Positions 51,502-60,181 of a DNA stretch of 64,000 nucleotides are shown one piece after another. Below the pieces are notes generated by a model. It ran no database searches. It had not been told where the DNA came from and worked only from the letters and a program-made list of their open reading frames with translations. A program made the translations under genes and the position numbers. Position 1 is the stretch's first letter. Each line of letters begins with the position of its first letter. The stretch is from JBDFMH01 sp047238125 (GTDB lineage Bacteria; Pseudomonadota; Alphaproteobacteria; Sphingomonadales; Sphingomonadaceae): contig NZ_JBDFMH010000001.1 in the NCBI RefSeq assembly GCF_047238125.1, positions 930,001-994,000 of the forward strand. Reading direction: 5' to 3'.

Positions 51502-51794
51502 TCCGCCTGATCCTGCCTGCAACGCTGCTGCTGTCCGCCTGCGCCCCGGCCGACGATCGTCCGCCGGTGGGTGAAACCGTGCCCGCCGACGGCCCCTGCG
51601 ACGCGACCCCCGGCCAGAAATTCCTTGGCGCTATCGGCGATCCGGCCGCGGTCGAATCGATCCGCATCGCCACCGGTTCGCGCGCCGCGCGTCGGATCGA
51701 ACCGGGCATGGCAGTGACGATGGATTATCGGCAGGACCGAGTGAACGTCGAGCTGGATGAGGCGGGCAAGATCAAGGCGGTCCGCTGCGGCTGA
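51498..51794 (+). CDS. I78-family peptidase inhibitor lipoprotein
   Basis: This 98-residue exported protein has a lipobox (LLLSAC, cysteine about residue 15) and an I78-type inhibitor domain: CDATPGQKFLGAIGD, RIEPGMAVTMDYRQDRVNVELDEAGKIKAVRCG. The two cysteines, one after the linker and one near the C-terminus, probably form a disulfide. I78 family members inhibit serine proteases; the target is unknown. It is coupled to rnd by a 4-nt overlap and converges on ppx across a hairpin. Confidence 0.9.
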   Translation: MIRLILPATLLLSACAPADDRPPVGETVPADGPCDATPGQKFLGAIGDPAAVESIRIATGSRAARRIEPGMAVTMDYRQDRVNVELDEAGKIKAVRCG

Positions 51795-51801
51795 GGGGAA
51801 T

Positions 51802-51820
51802 CCTCCCCGGCACGGGGAGG
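51802..51820. terminator. Perfect 8-bp hairpin between convergent I78 and ppx genes
   Basis: CCTCCCCG (51802-51809) pairs perfectly with CGGGGAGG (51813-51820) over a 3-nt loop, 8 nt after the I78 stop and 8 nt before the ppx stop. It could terminate transcription in both directions or be a short REP-like element; no T run follows. Confidence 0.6.
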
Positions 51821-51827
51821 ACCAACC

Positions 51828-53324
51828 CTAGCCCCGCACCGCCTTCAACCCCATCGCCGCGGCCAGCGCCTTGTGCCGCCGCTCGACCGCCTCGCCATAG
51901 AGCGGCGCATCCGCTCCGGACAGGGTCAGTACCAGCCCCCCGTCGAACACAGCCAGCCGGCCATGCTTGAGCGGCCCGGCCACCCCGCCCGACAGCCGCT
52001 GCCCGAGCCGGATCGCCAGCCCCCACCGCTGCGCGCGTGCAATCTCCTCCGGCGTGCAGAGCTTTGCGACGACATCGATCCCGCTGCTACCTCCGCCGAA
52101 GCTGGTCTCCAGCGCCTGCGCCATCATGCCGCGGCCGCGCGCATCGATGCCGACCCAGTTGCCATGGAGCGCGGTCTCCAGCCCACGTTGCGCGCGGAAT
52201 TCGGGGTGCACGCGCCAGCCGACATCGGCCAGCAGGCAAGCCGCGCGCCGGATCCGCTCGTCGCCGGACGATTCGCCGGCGAACAGCGGCGCGATCCAGC
52301 GATCGATCAGGTCGCCATGTTCAGGAAAACGCCCCTGCCGCTCGCCTTCCTCGCGTGCGGCCACGATCAGTGGATCCTGTTCGCGCACCGCGTCGGGAAG
52401 CGAGACATGGATCAGCCCTTCGCGCAGCCCATAGGACGAGGCCACCATGCCGCTCGACCCCAATCGCCGCACCACGACCGACAACAGCGCCGCTGCATCG
52501 GCCAGCGTGGGGATGCGCGAGGACGACAGGTCGGGAATGGCGCGCAGCCGCTTGCGATCGACCTGCGCCAGCACCCGCACCAGCCGCTGCGCCTGTTCGG
52601 CGGGCATCCGGTAATGATGCACGATTGGCAACGGATAGCCTGTCAGATGCATGTCGAGCCGCGCCAGCGCGCGCCACGATCCGCCGACCAGATAGAAAGG
52701 CAGCCCGCGCCCGCGATCGCCCCAGCTGCACGCCTCCAGCGCTTGCGCCACGGCGCGATCCAGTGCACGCGGCCCTCGCGCACGGATCGCGCCCAGCCGC
52801 AGCACACCCAGCGGGAACGAGGCGCGTTCGCGCACCTGCCCATCGCCGATCCGGATCAGTTCGAGGCTGCCCCCGCCCAGATCGCCGACCACGCCGTCCG
52901 CATCGGGGATGCCGGCCAGCACGCCCTGCCCCGCCATCTCCGCTTCCTGCTCGCCCGATAGCAGCTCGATCGAAAGCCCCATCGCGGCGAGCCGCACCAG
53001 CAGGTCGGGCCCGTTCGCGGCCTCGCGCACCGCCGCGGTGGCCACGGTGCGCAGCTGCGTCACGCCCATCCGATCCGCCAGCATCCGGAACCGATCGAGC
53101 GCGGCCAGCGCGCGCGCGACCGATTCGTCGTCCAGCCGGCCGTCGCGGGCCAGCCCCTTGCCCAGCCCCGCCATCACCTTTTCGTTGAACAGCACCGCCG
53201 GCACCCGCGCGATCCGGTCGTAGACGACCAATCGGATCGAGTTGGATCCAATGTCGATGATGCCCAGACGGCCGTCAGCCAGCGGGACCACGCGCTCGGC
53301 ACGCGAGAAGAGCGACCTTTTCAT
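51828..53324 (-). CDS. ppx: Exopolyphosphatase (Ppx/GppA family)
   Basis: This enzyme removes terminal phosphate from polyphosphate or converts pppGpp. The 498-residue protein has the actin-like ASKHA fold: LGIIDIGSNSIRLVVYD for the first phosphate loop, LSGEQEAEMAGQGVLAG, and VVGDLGGGSLELIRIGDG for the second loop. A C-terminal HD-like helical domain is present (FAGESSGDERIRRAACLLADVGW). It lies 40 nt downstream of ppk1 on the same strand, so synthesis and breakdown of polyphosphate are co-expressed. Confidence 0.94.
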   Translation of the reverse strand: MKRSLFSRAERVVPLADGRLGIIDIGSNSIRLVVYDRIARVPAVLFNEKVMAGLGKGLARDGRLDDESVARALAALDRFRMLADRMGVTQLRTVATAAVREAANGPDLLVRLAAMGLSIELLSGEQEAEMAGQGVLAGIPDADGVVGDLGGGSLELIRIGDGQVRERASFPLGVLRLGAIRARGPRALDRAVAQALEACSWGDRGRGLPFYLVGGSWRALARLDMHLTGYPLPIVHHYRMPAEQAQRLVRVLAQVDRKRLRAIPDLSSSRIPTLADAAALLSVVVRRLGSSGMVASSYGLREGLIHVSLPDAVREQDPLIVAAREEGERQGRFPEHGDLIDRWIAPLFAGESSGDERIRRAACLLADVGWRVHPEFRAQRGLETALHGNWVGIDARGRGMMAQALETSFGGGSSGIDVVAKLCTPEEIARAQRWGLAIRLGQRLSGGVAGPLKHGRLAVFDGGLVLTLSGADAPLYGEAVERRHKALAAAMGLKAVRG

Positions 53325-53364
53325 TGCGGCCCCGGATAGCGGGATCGGATCGTGCGCGGAAGGA

Positions 53365-55536
53365 TTATCCCCGTCGCTTCAGGCTGAGCTTGGGCACCGA
53401 TCCCGACCGCTGCAGTGCCGCCCCGCGCCCCGACAGCGACGGGTTGGTCATGAAGTAACGATGCAGGTTGAACGGCCGCGTACCCTTGGTCGCGCGCACA
53501 TAATCGCCGTCCGGCTGCAGCCACCAGCTCTGCTCCGTATCGATCAGGTTGGCCACCATCACCTGGTCCAGGATCTGCGCGTGCACCGTCGGATTCTCGA
53601 TCGGCAGCATATATTCGACCCGCCGGTCGAAGTTGCGCGGCATCCAGTCGGCCGACGAGATGTAGACCTTGGCGTCGCGGTTCGGCAGCGCCGCGCCGTT
53701 CCCGAAACAGATGATCCGGCTATGCTCGAGGAAACGCCCGATCACCGATTTGACGCGGATATTATCGGACAGGCCGGGAACGCCGGGCCTGAGGCAGCAG
53801 ATGCCGCGCACGACGAGATCGACCTGCACGCCCGCCGCGCTTGCCCGATACAGTTTCTCGATGATCGCGGGATCGACCAGCGAATTCATCTTGGCCCAGA
53901 TCGCCCCCGGCTGGCCCGCCCGCGCCGAATCGATTTCCGCATCGATCCCTTCGGAAAGCCTGTCGCGCAGACCGTGGGGTGAGATCGTGAGCAGTTCCAG
54001 GTCGGTCGGCTCGACATAGCCGGTGATGTAGTTGAACAGCATCGCCGCATCGCGGCCGGCGCGCGCGTCGGCGGTGAAAAAGCTCAGGTCGGTATAGATT
54101 CGCGCCGTCACCGGATGATAATTACCGGTCCCGAAATGGCAGTAGGTGCGATAGGCCCCGCCCTCGCGCCGCACCACCATCGATATCTTGGCGTGCGTTT
54201 TCCAGTCGATGAAGCCGTAGACGACCTGCACGCCGGCGCGCTCCAACTGGCTGGCCCAGAGCAGGTTCTGCTCTTCGTCGAACCGGGCCTTCAGCTCGAC
54301 CACCGCAGTCACTGATTTGCCCGCCTCGGCCGCATCGACCAGCGCCTTGATCACCGCCGATTGCTTGCCTGCACGGTAGAGCGTCTGCTTGATCGCGACC
54401 ACGTCCGGGTCCGCCGCGGCCTGGCGCAGGAAGGCCAGAACCACGTCGAAGCTCTCATATGGATGGTGGACGACGATGTCCTTCGACCGGATCGCGGCGA
54501 AGCAATCGCCGCCATGCTCGCGGATCCGTTCCGGAAAGCGCGGGCTGAACGCCGGGAACTTCAGATCGGGCCGATCCTCGTCGACCAGGAAACCAAGCTC
54601 GGCGATGCCCAGGAAGCTGGCGGTATCGGTGACCAGCGTCTCGCTGCCGCCGACCTCGTCCTTCACCAGCCGCTCGAGATTCTCGGGCATGCCGGTTTCC
54701 ATCTCGAGCCGGATCACACGGCCTTTGCGGCGCTGCTTGATCGCGGAGCGGAAGAAACGGACCAGATCCTCTGCTTCCTCCTCCAGCTCGATGTCGCTGT
54801 CGCGCAGCTGGCGGAACGCGCCCGTGCCGTTGACCGCGTAACCGGGGAACAGGATGTGCACCATCCGCCGGATAAGCGTCTCGATCGCCACATAGCGCGC
54901 GGCTTCGCCAGGCAGGCGGATGAAGGGCGGCAACGTGCCAGGCACCATCACCAGTTCCAGGATCGGCTCGCCATCGGACAAGCGACGGAGATCGAACATC
55001 AGGCTGAAGCCCTTGTTCGGAATGAAGGGAAACGGGTGGGCCGGATCCAGCGCCTGCGGTGTCAGCACCGGAAAGATCTGTTCGCGGAAATGCGCTTCGA
55101 GCCATTCGAAATCGTCACCGCGGATCTGGTTCTCCTCCAGCACCGCCAGCCCGGCCTTTTCCAGCTCCGCGCGCAGCGTGACCCACACTGCCTGCTGCGA
55201 CGCCATCAGCGCATCGGCACGCGCCTCGATCGCGGCCAGCTGCTGCGCCACCGTCAGCCCGTCTGGCGATCGCGTGTCGACATCCTGCAGCAGCTGCCCC
55301 TTCAGGCCGGCCACCCGCACCATGAAGAATTCGTCGAGATTATTGCCCGAGATCGACAGAAAGCGCAGCCGTTCCAGCAGCGGGTGCGCCGTATTGCAGG
55401 CTTCGTCCAGCACGCGCTGATTGAAGGCCAGCCAAGAAAGCTCGCGATTGAAGTAGCGGTTGCGTGGCGCGATCGGCGCATGCGCCTCGCCATCCTCGAT
55501 CGGAGCAGGGGTAATGGGGGCGGCATCGTCCATCAA
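53365..55536 (-). CDS. ppk1: Polyphosphate kinase PPK1
   Basis: PPK1 reversibly makes long-chain polyphosphate from ATP. The 723-residue protein shows the N-terminal RYFNRELSWLAFNQRVLDEA, HHPYESFDVVLAFLRQAA, KQTLYRAGKQSAVIKALVDAAEAGK, ARFDEEQNLLWASQLERAG, and the phospholipase-D-like catalytic core HFGTGNYHPVTARIYTDLSFFTAD with the phospho-histidine. The C-terminal domain has SADWMPRNFDRRVEYMLPI. It is followed by ppx, while a PPK2 gene lies about 5 kb away. A decayed DUF389 gene sits directly upstream. Confidence 0.96.
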   Translation of the reverse strand: MMDDAAPITPAPIEDGEAHAPIAPRNRYFNRELSWLAFNQRVLDEACNTAHPLLERLRFLSISGNNLDEFFMVRVAGLKGQLLQDVDTRSPDGLTVAQQLAAIEARADALMASQQAVWVTLRAELEKAGLAVLEENQIRGDDFEWLEAHFREQIFPVLTPQALDPAHPFPFIPNKGFSLMFDLRRLSDGEPILELVMVPGTLPPFIRLPGEAARYVAIETLIRRMVHILFPGYAVNGTGAFRQLRDSDIELEEEAEDLVRFFRSAIKQRRKGRVIRLEMETGMPENLERLVKDEVGGSETLVTDTASFLGIAELGFLVDEDRPDLKFPAFSPRFPERIREHGGDCFAAIRSKDIVVHHPYESFDVVLAFLRQAAADPDVVAIKQTLYRAGKQSAVIKALVDAAEAGKSVTAVVELKARFDEEQNLLWASQLERAGVQVVYGFIDWKTHAKISMVVRREGGAYRTYCHFGTGNYHPVTARIYTDLSFFTADARAGRDAAMLFNYITGYVEPTDLELLTISPHGLRDRLSEGIDAEIDSARAGQPGAIWAKMNSLVDPAIIEKLYRASAAGVQVDLVVRGICCLRPGVPGLSDNIRVKSVIGRFLEHSRIICFGNGAALPNRDAKVYISSADWMPRNFDRRVEYMLPIENPTVHAQILDQVMVANLIDTEQSWWLQPDGDYVRATKGTRPFNLHRYFMTNPSLSGRGAALQRSGSVPKLSLKRRG

Positions 55537-55539
55537 CGC

Positions 55540-57038
55540 AACCTAGCCGCAATCGCGTGAATCGTCGATGACTGTAGCGCGATCGGCCGTCCGGCGCGGC
55601 CCAGGCGATGCCGGCCCCGCCCGCCGGTCCGCTGCCGGCCGCGCGCACCACTGCGATTCCCCGCACGCGCAGCGGTGCCGCCACCGCTTCGAATTGGCCG
55701 TCGCCCACGGCGATCGCCCAAGCCGCTCTGCACCCCATGCGACATCGGCCAGCCCGGCGGGATCGGGCACTTTCCCGGTGAACCGCACCGCCGCCGGCGA
55801 GATCGCAGGCGGCGTCAGCAGGATCGTCCACCCCTCGGCCGCCGCGCGCGCCTCGAGCGCGCAATAGGTGGCGCGCGTTGCGCCGGGCAGCGGCGCGAAC
55901 CGTCCCCGATCCGGCGCGCCTCGCTGTCGACCACCAGCGCATCCGGCGCCACGCCTGCGATCCGCGCTACGGCGCCGGCCACCCGCTCGGCGGTCTGGCC
56001 CGCGATCGCCGGGTCGCGCCGCGGCGATCTGCGCGGCTTCCCCCGCTCCGGTTTCGAACCCGACGTGGATCTGGTCGCCATGCAGGTCGAGCGGCATCGC
56101 CGCCGCGCGCCGGGCGTTCGCCACCGCCGGTCGGCATCGGGCACCACCGCCGGGGTCAGCACCGCCGCGCGCACCATCACCGGTCGGCGATCGAAATCGA
56201 TATCGAGCTGGCTGATCCGCGCGGCATCGCCGAACGGCATCAGCACCGCATCGCGGATTTGCCGCCGTGCGACCGATTCGACCGCGATCTGCTCAGCGCC
56301 CGCCAGCGGGATCGCCAGCGCGGCCAGCCCGATCACGATCAGCAGACCCTGCAGCCGCGTCTGCATGGGTGAGAGGTGCGCGCCGGACCCTTAGAGTCGC
56401 GCCACCACCGCCGCTGTCGGCGCGATCGTCACCAGGTTCGTCAGGAACAGCAGCCGCGATCCGCCCAGCACCGTCCAGTTCTGCGTCGCCAAGCCGAATC
56501 CGATCACAGCCAGTGGCGGCATCAGCGCGATCGCGATCGCGACGCCCACCACGGTCGTGCTGCGTTAACGGATCTGCGCGTACACACCGGCCAGCGCGGA
56601 AAGCAGTGCCACCAGCAGATCGAACAGGTTGGGCCGGGTGCGGATCGCGATCTCGCTGGTCACCGTCTGGATCGGCGAGACCGCGACGAACGCCGCCGAT
56701 AACGCAACCGCGATCAGAGATCCCAGCGCCAGCGCGATGCCGGCGCGCCGCATCTCGGCCAGATCGAAGGTCGCGATGCCGAAGCCCAGCCCGATAATTG
56801 GCATCATCAGCGGCGAGATCAGCATCGCGCCGATCAGCACCGCGGTCGATGGGAGCAGCAGCCCCAGGATCGCGAGTCCGGCCGATATGACGATCGCGAA
56901 CAGATAGGCGCGGCTCCAACCCGACTGTTCGGAGATCTGCACCACAACCGCGGCGTGATGCCCCTCGCCAACCACATGTGCCTGCTCCAGCCTGCGATCC
57001 CGCTGCCGCAATTCAACACACTCGTCAGAGCATCTCAT
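55540..57038 (-). pseudogene. Decayed DUF389 (TIGR00341-type) membrane protein gene
   Basis: Joining frames reconstructs one DUF389 protein. The N-terminal part (57038-56568) has good membrane segments (YLFAIVISAGLAILGLLLPSTAVLIGAMLISPLMMPIIGLGFG). An in-frame TAA at 56567-56565 is followed in the same frame by VVGVAIAIALMPPLAVIGFGLA, and a second in-frame TAA at 56393-56391 by HLSPMQTRLQGLLIVIGLAALAIPL. Then the homologous chain jumps frame at least four times (near 56130, 56015, 55910 and 55718), e.g. MPLDLHGDQIHVGFE, then VARIAGVAPDALVVDSEARR, then LEARAAAEGWTILLTPPA. Two nonsense changes and several indels mean it cannot make a full protein. The start overlaps hdaA by 14 nt. Confidence 0.85.
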
Positions 57039-57645
57039 CCTGCCGGGCGGCCATGCCCACCCGTTCCAGCGCGGCGCGCGCGATCGGGATGGTCACGCCG
57101 CGCCGCTTGGCGAGTGCCAGTTCGTCCAGCGCGTCGACCAGCCGGGTGATCCCCAGATAGCTGCGTTCCACCCGCCGGCCGAGATAGGCCAGCAGTTCGG
57201 GGGAGGCCGCCAGCCCGCGCCGGCCCAGCAGCCGTTCCACCAGCGCTGTCGCCAGCGCATCGTCGGGCTCGGCGATCGTGGCACTGGGCGTGGCCGCCAG
57301 GCGCGATCGCAAATCGGGCAGCCGCACCGCCCAGGCCGGCGGCGCGCGTTCGGCCACCAGCAGCAGCGGTCGGCGATCCGCCTGCGCGCGGTTCCAGGCG
57401 TGGAACAGCTCCTCTTCGGGCCGGCGATCGGCATCGTCGATCAGCGTGCCGCCGCTGCGCCCGGCGAAGATGCGGCCGAGCAGGCTGCGGCCCGATTTGC
57501 GCGGGCCGGCCAGCACGCAGGCCTGCACCGGCCACAGCGCGCGATGATCGAGCTGGCGAACGGCGGCGGCATTGGCGTCGGAAACGATGAAATCGCGCTC
57601 GTCCGCCTGGGCCGGCCAGTCGAACGGCAGCGCGATCTGGCTCAT
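57025..57645 (-). CDS. hdaA: HdaA-like DnaA regulatory protein
   Basis: This 206-residue AAA+ DnaA-like protein (no DNA-binding domain IV) stimulates DnaA-ATP hydrolysis when bound to the sliding clamp, preventing re-initiation. The N-terminus carries a clamp-binding motif QIALPF (residues 3-8). The P-loop region reads GPRKSGRSLL, with Arg where most AAA+ proteins have the Walker A lysine, as also seen in E. coli Hda. A LIDDAD segment marks Walker B, and LLAYLGRRVERSYLGITRLVDALDELALAKRR matches the DnaA-type lid. It is coupled to the upstream DUF2066-like gene by a 4-nt overlap. Confidence 0.92.
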   Translation of the reverse strand: MSQIALPFDWPAQADERDFIVSDANAAAVRQLDHRALWPVQACVLAGPRKSGRSLLGRIFAGRSGGTLIDDADRRPEEELFHAWNRAQADRRPLLLVAERAPPAWAVRLPDLRSRLAATPSATIAEPDDALATALVERLLGRRGLAASPELLAYLGRRVERSYLGITRLVDALDELALAKRRGVTIPIARAALERVGMAARQDEML

Positions 57646-58907
57646 GGCTGCGCCGGTTCGGCGGGATCCGGAACGGTGGCGGGCGGCGGGGCGGCGGCGG
57701 GCGCACCGCGGCGGATGCGCAGCTGCCCGCCGCCCGCATCAGCCACCTGATAGCCGCGGGCCGCCAGCGCGATCCGCAGCCCTTCGACATCGCCGTCGTA
57801 GATCGCGCGCATCACCGATACGCCGCCCAGCGCCAGGCTGAGCGGAGTCACCTGCCGCATTCCCGGCACTGCACGCAGCGCCAATTCGGCCGCGCCCAGC
57901 GCAGCGGCATCGGCGGTATCGATCTGCAGCGTCAGCAGCGTGCCGCCGAGCGGTGTCGCCTCGGCCAGCGGATCGTCCGCCAGGCTGTCTTCCAGCAGCT
58001 CGGGATCCTCTTCCTCTTCCAGCACCAGCGTCGGATCGGGCGCCAGCCGGCCGTCGCGCAGCGCGCGCACATAGGCCCCGTCGAGCGCGCCGACCGCGCG
58101 ATCCATCAGCGCGGCCAGCGTCTCGCCGCTTTCCGATCGCAGTTCGATCCGTTCCAGCAGCCGGTTATCGGGTCCGTGCCGCGCGATCAGCGTGGCGGTG
58201 GCAGGCCCGCCGGGCCACAGCCGGCGAAGGTGGATCTCAGGCGAGATCACGTCCGACGCGCCATAGGTGTCGACCAGCATCCGCCACCAGATCCGCCCAG
58301 GCCGCCGCGCCTGCGCCGCATTCAGCAGCAGCGGATCGACACCGTTGCCGACCGGCCGCACATAATCCACCGGGCTGCCCCCGGTGCGGAACCGCGCCCA
58401 GGCCTCCTGCCACGGATTACGCCGTTCCAGGCTGACCGGCGCGCCGCCCGACCACATTACCGGGATCACCAGCATCGGCGCCGATCGCGCCACCCGGCCC
58501 TGCACGCCCAGCAGCCGCCCGGCGCGCGCGCGATCGAACAGCACGCCCAGCCGCGCGATATAGCGCCGCTCGCTGACCTGTTCCTGCTCGACGACAATGC
58601 CCGCCACGATCGAATCGAGCGTGCCGTCCGGCAGGCCCGGCGCTGCCTTCGGCGAAATGCCGTTGATCCGCGCATAGAGCATCCTCCAGCCCAGCCGCTG
58701 CGCCTGGCGCCAGCCGCCCAGCCGCGCGGTCTCTGCATCCTTGCCCGATACGTCGACGGCGACGCCGGTGACCTCATAGCTGGACGAGCTGTCGATCGGC
58801 GGCACGCCGCGGTCGCTGCCCTCGATCTGGGCAAGCAGGATCGTGCCCGCTCCGGCAGCCGCGGCCAGCACGGCAAGAAGGGCCAGGGAGCGTTGCGACC
58901 GGGTCAT
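57642..58907 (-). CDS. Conserved secreted protein, DUF2066-like
   Basis: This 421-residue exported protein has a signal peptide or anchor (SLALLAVLAAAAGAGTILLA). Its N-terminal YEVTGVAVDVSGKDAETARLGGWRQAQRLGWRMLYARI resembles DUF2066. A central domain follows (PMLVIPVMWSGGAP, NPWQEAWARFR), then an acidic linker (EEEEDPELLEDS) and a small C-terminal ferredoxin-like segment (GVSVMRAIYDGDVEGLRIALAARGYQV), ending in a Pro/Ala tail. It may be the sphingomonad family sometimes labelled heavy-metal-associated because of that last fold; I see no CxxC. It lies between purM and hdaA. Confidence 0.75.
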   Translation of the reverse strand: MTRSQRSLALLAVLAAAAGAGTILLAQIEGSDRGVPPIDSSSSYEVTGVAVDVSGKDAETARLGGWRQAQRLGWRMLYARINGISPKAAPGLPDGTLDSIVAGIVVEQEQVSERRYIARLGVLFDRARAGRLLGVQGRVARSAPMLVIPVMWSGGAPVSLERRNPWQEAWARFRTGGSPVDYVRPVGNGVDPLLLNAAQARRPGRIWWRMLVDTYGASDVISPEIHLRRLWPGGPATATLIARHGPDNRLLERIELRSESGETLAALMDRAVGALDGAYVRALRDGRLAPDPTLVLEEEEDPELLEDSLADDPLAEATPLGGTLLTLQIDTADAAALGAAELALRAVPGMRQVTPLSLALGGVSVMRAIYDGDVEGLRIALAARGYQVADAGGGQLRIRRGAPAAAPPPATVPDPAEPAQP

Positions 58908-58969
58908 TGCGCCGCCTTGTGGCGAGTTGGGCGTGGAAATCCAAGCCCGATGTCGATAGCAGCCATCGC

Positions 58970-60067
58970 ATGGCTACGACCCCAACCCCTTACAGCTATG
59001 CCCGCGCGGGCGTTTCGATCGCGGCGGGCAATGCCCTTGTCAAGGCGATCGCCCCGCTGGCGCGCGCCACCAGCCGCCCCGGCGCCGATGCCGAACTGGG
59101 CGGCTTCGGCGGCTTCTTCGATCTCAAGGCGGCAGGCTATAGCGATCCACTGCTGGTCGCCGCGAACGACGGTGTCGGCACCAAGCTGAAGCTGGCGATC
59201 GACAGCGGACGGCACGATGGCGTGGGCATCGATCTGGTTGCGATGTGCGTGAACGACCTGATCGTGCAGGGCGCCGAGCCGCTGTTCTTCCTGGACTATT
59301 TCGCGACCGGCAAGCTCGACGGCGAAGTGGCCGAACGCGTGATCGCCGGCATCGCGGAGGGTTGCCGCATTGCCGGCTGCGCGCTGATCGGCGGCGAGAC
59401 CGCGGAAATGCCGGGCATGTACGCGCCCGGCGACTATGATCTGGCGGGCTTCTGCGTGGGCGCGGTGGAACGCGCGCAGGCGCTGACCGGCGATCGCGTG
59501 GCGCCCGGCGATGTCATTCTCGGTCTCGCTTCCTCCGGCGTCCATTCCAACGGCTATTCGCTAGTGCGCCAGCTGGCGGCGGACAAGGGCTGGCGGCTCG
59601 ATCGGCCGGCGCTGTTCGATCAGGAAGTGCTGCTGATCGATGCGCTGATGGCGCCCACCCGCATCTATGTGAAATCGCTGCTGCCGCTGGTCCGCGCCGG
59701 CGCGATCCGCGCGCTCGCGCACATCACCGGCGGCGGCCTGCTCGAGAATATCCCCCGCGTGCTGCCGGAAGGCGCGCATGCCGCGATCGATGCCGATGCC
59801 TGGCCGCAGCCGCGGCTGATGGCGTTCCTGCAGGCGCAGGGCGCGATCGAGCCCGAGGAGATGGCCCGCACCTTCAACTGCGGCATCGGCATGGCGCTGG
59901 TGGTCGCGGAGGAACAGGCCGATGCCGTCGCCGCCGCGCTGGGTGCGGCCGGCGAGACCGTGTTCCGCATCGGCCGCGTGGATGTCGGCGACAAGGGCTG
60001 CACCGTGCGTGGATCGGCCGAGACGTGGAGCGCCCGCGCGCCCTGGGAAGCGACGCATGTGGCGTGA
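58970..60067 (+). CDS. purM: Phosphoribosylformylglycinamidine cyclo-ligase
   Basis: PurM makes aminoimidazole ribotide in purine synthesis. The 365-residue protein shows YARAGVSIAAGNALV, GFGGFFDL, AANDGVGTKLKLA, the ATP-binding region VNDLIVQGAEPLFFLDYFATGKLD, GGETAEMPGMY, GLASSGVHSNGYSLVR and HITGGGLLENIPRVLP. The ATG at 58970 gives the normal start. purN follows on the same strand after a 114-nt gap that holds a REP-like element. Confidence 0.97.
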   Translation: MATTPTPYSYARAGVSIAAGNALVKAIAPLARATSRPGADAELGGFGGFFDLKAAGYSDPLLVAANDGVGTKLKLAIDSGRHDGVGIDLVAMCVNDLIVQGAEPLFFLDYFATGKLDGEVAERVIAGIAEGCRIAGCALIGGETAEMPGMYAPGDYDLAGFCVGAVERAQALTGDRVAPGDVILGLASSGVHSNGYSLVRQLAADKGWRLDRPALFDQEVLLIDALMAPTRIYVKSLLPLVRAGAIRALAHITGGGLLENIPRVLPEGAHAAIDADAWPQPRLMAFLQAQGAIEPEEMARTFNCGIGMALVVAEEQADAVAAALGAAGETVFRIGRVDVGDKGCTVRGSAETWSARAPWEATHVA

Positions 60068-60090
60068 GCCGAGCACACATCGTCATCCTA

Positions 60091-60157
60091 GAGAAGGCCG
60101 GGATCCAGCGTCACGAACGTCGCCCCTGCTGACCTGGACCCCGGCTTTCGCCGGGGT
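60091..60157. repeat. REP-like element between purM and purN
   Basis: Two 18-nt arms (60091-60108, GAGAAGGCCGGGATCCAG, and 60134-60151, CTGGACCCCGGCTTTCGC) are inverted with 15 of 18 matches. The second overlaps a perfect hairpin ACCCCGGC-TTTC-GCCGGGGT at 60138-60157. This matches the style of extragenic palindromes common in sphingomonad genomes and may affect purM-purN transcript processing. Confidence 0.7.
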
Positions 60158-60181
60158 GACTGTCGCAGTGGTCCGCGCATC

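Noticed and set aside
55815..56366. Independent small membrane protein starting at 56366
   Set aside because: Its first 60 residues continue the DUF389 sequence in the same frame after a stop codon, and the rest is out of frame, so it is a pseudogene fragment.
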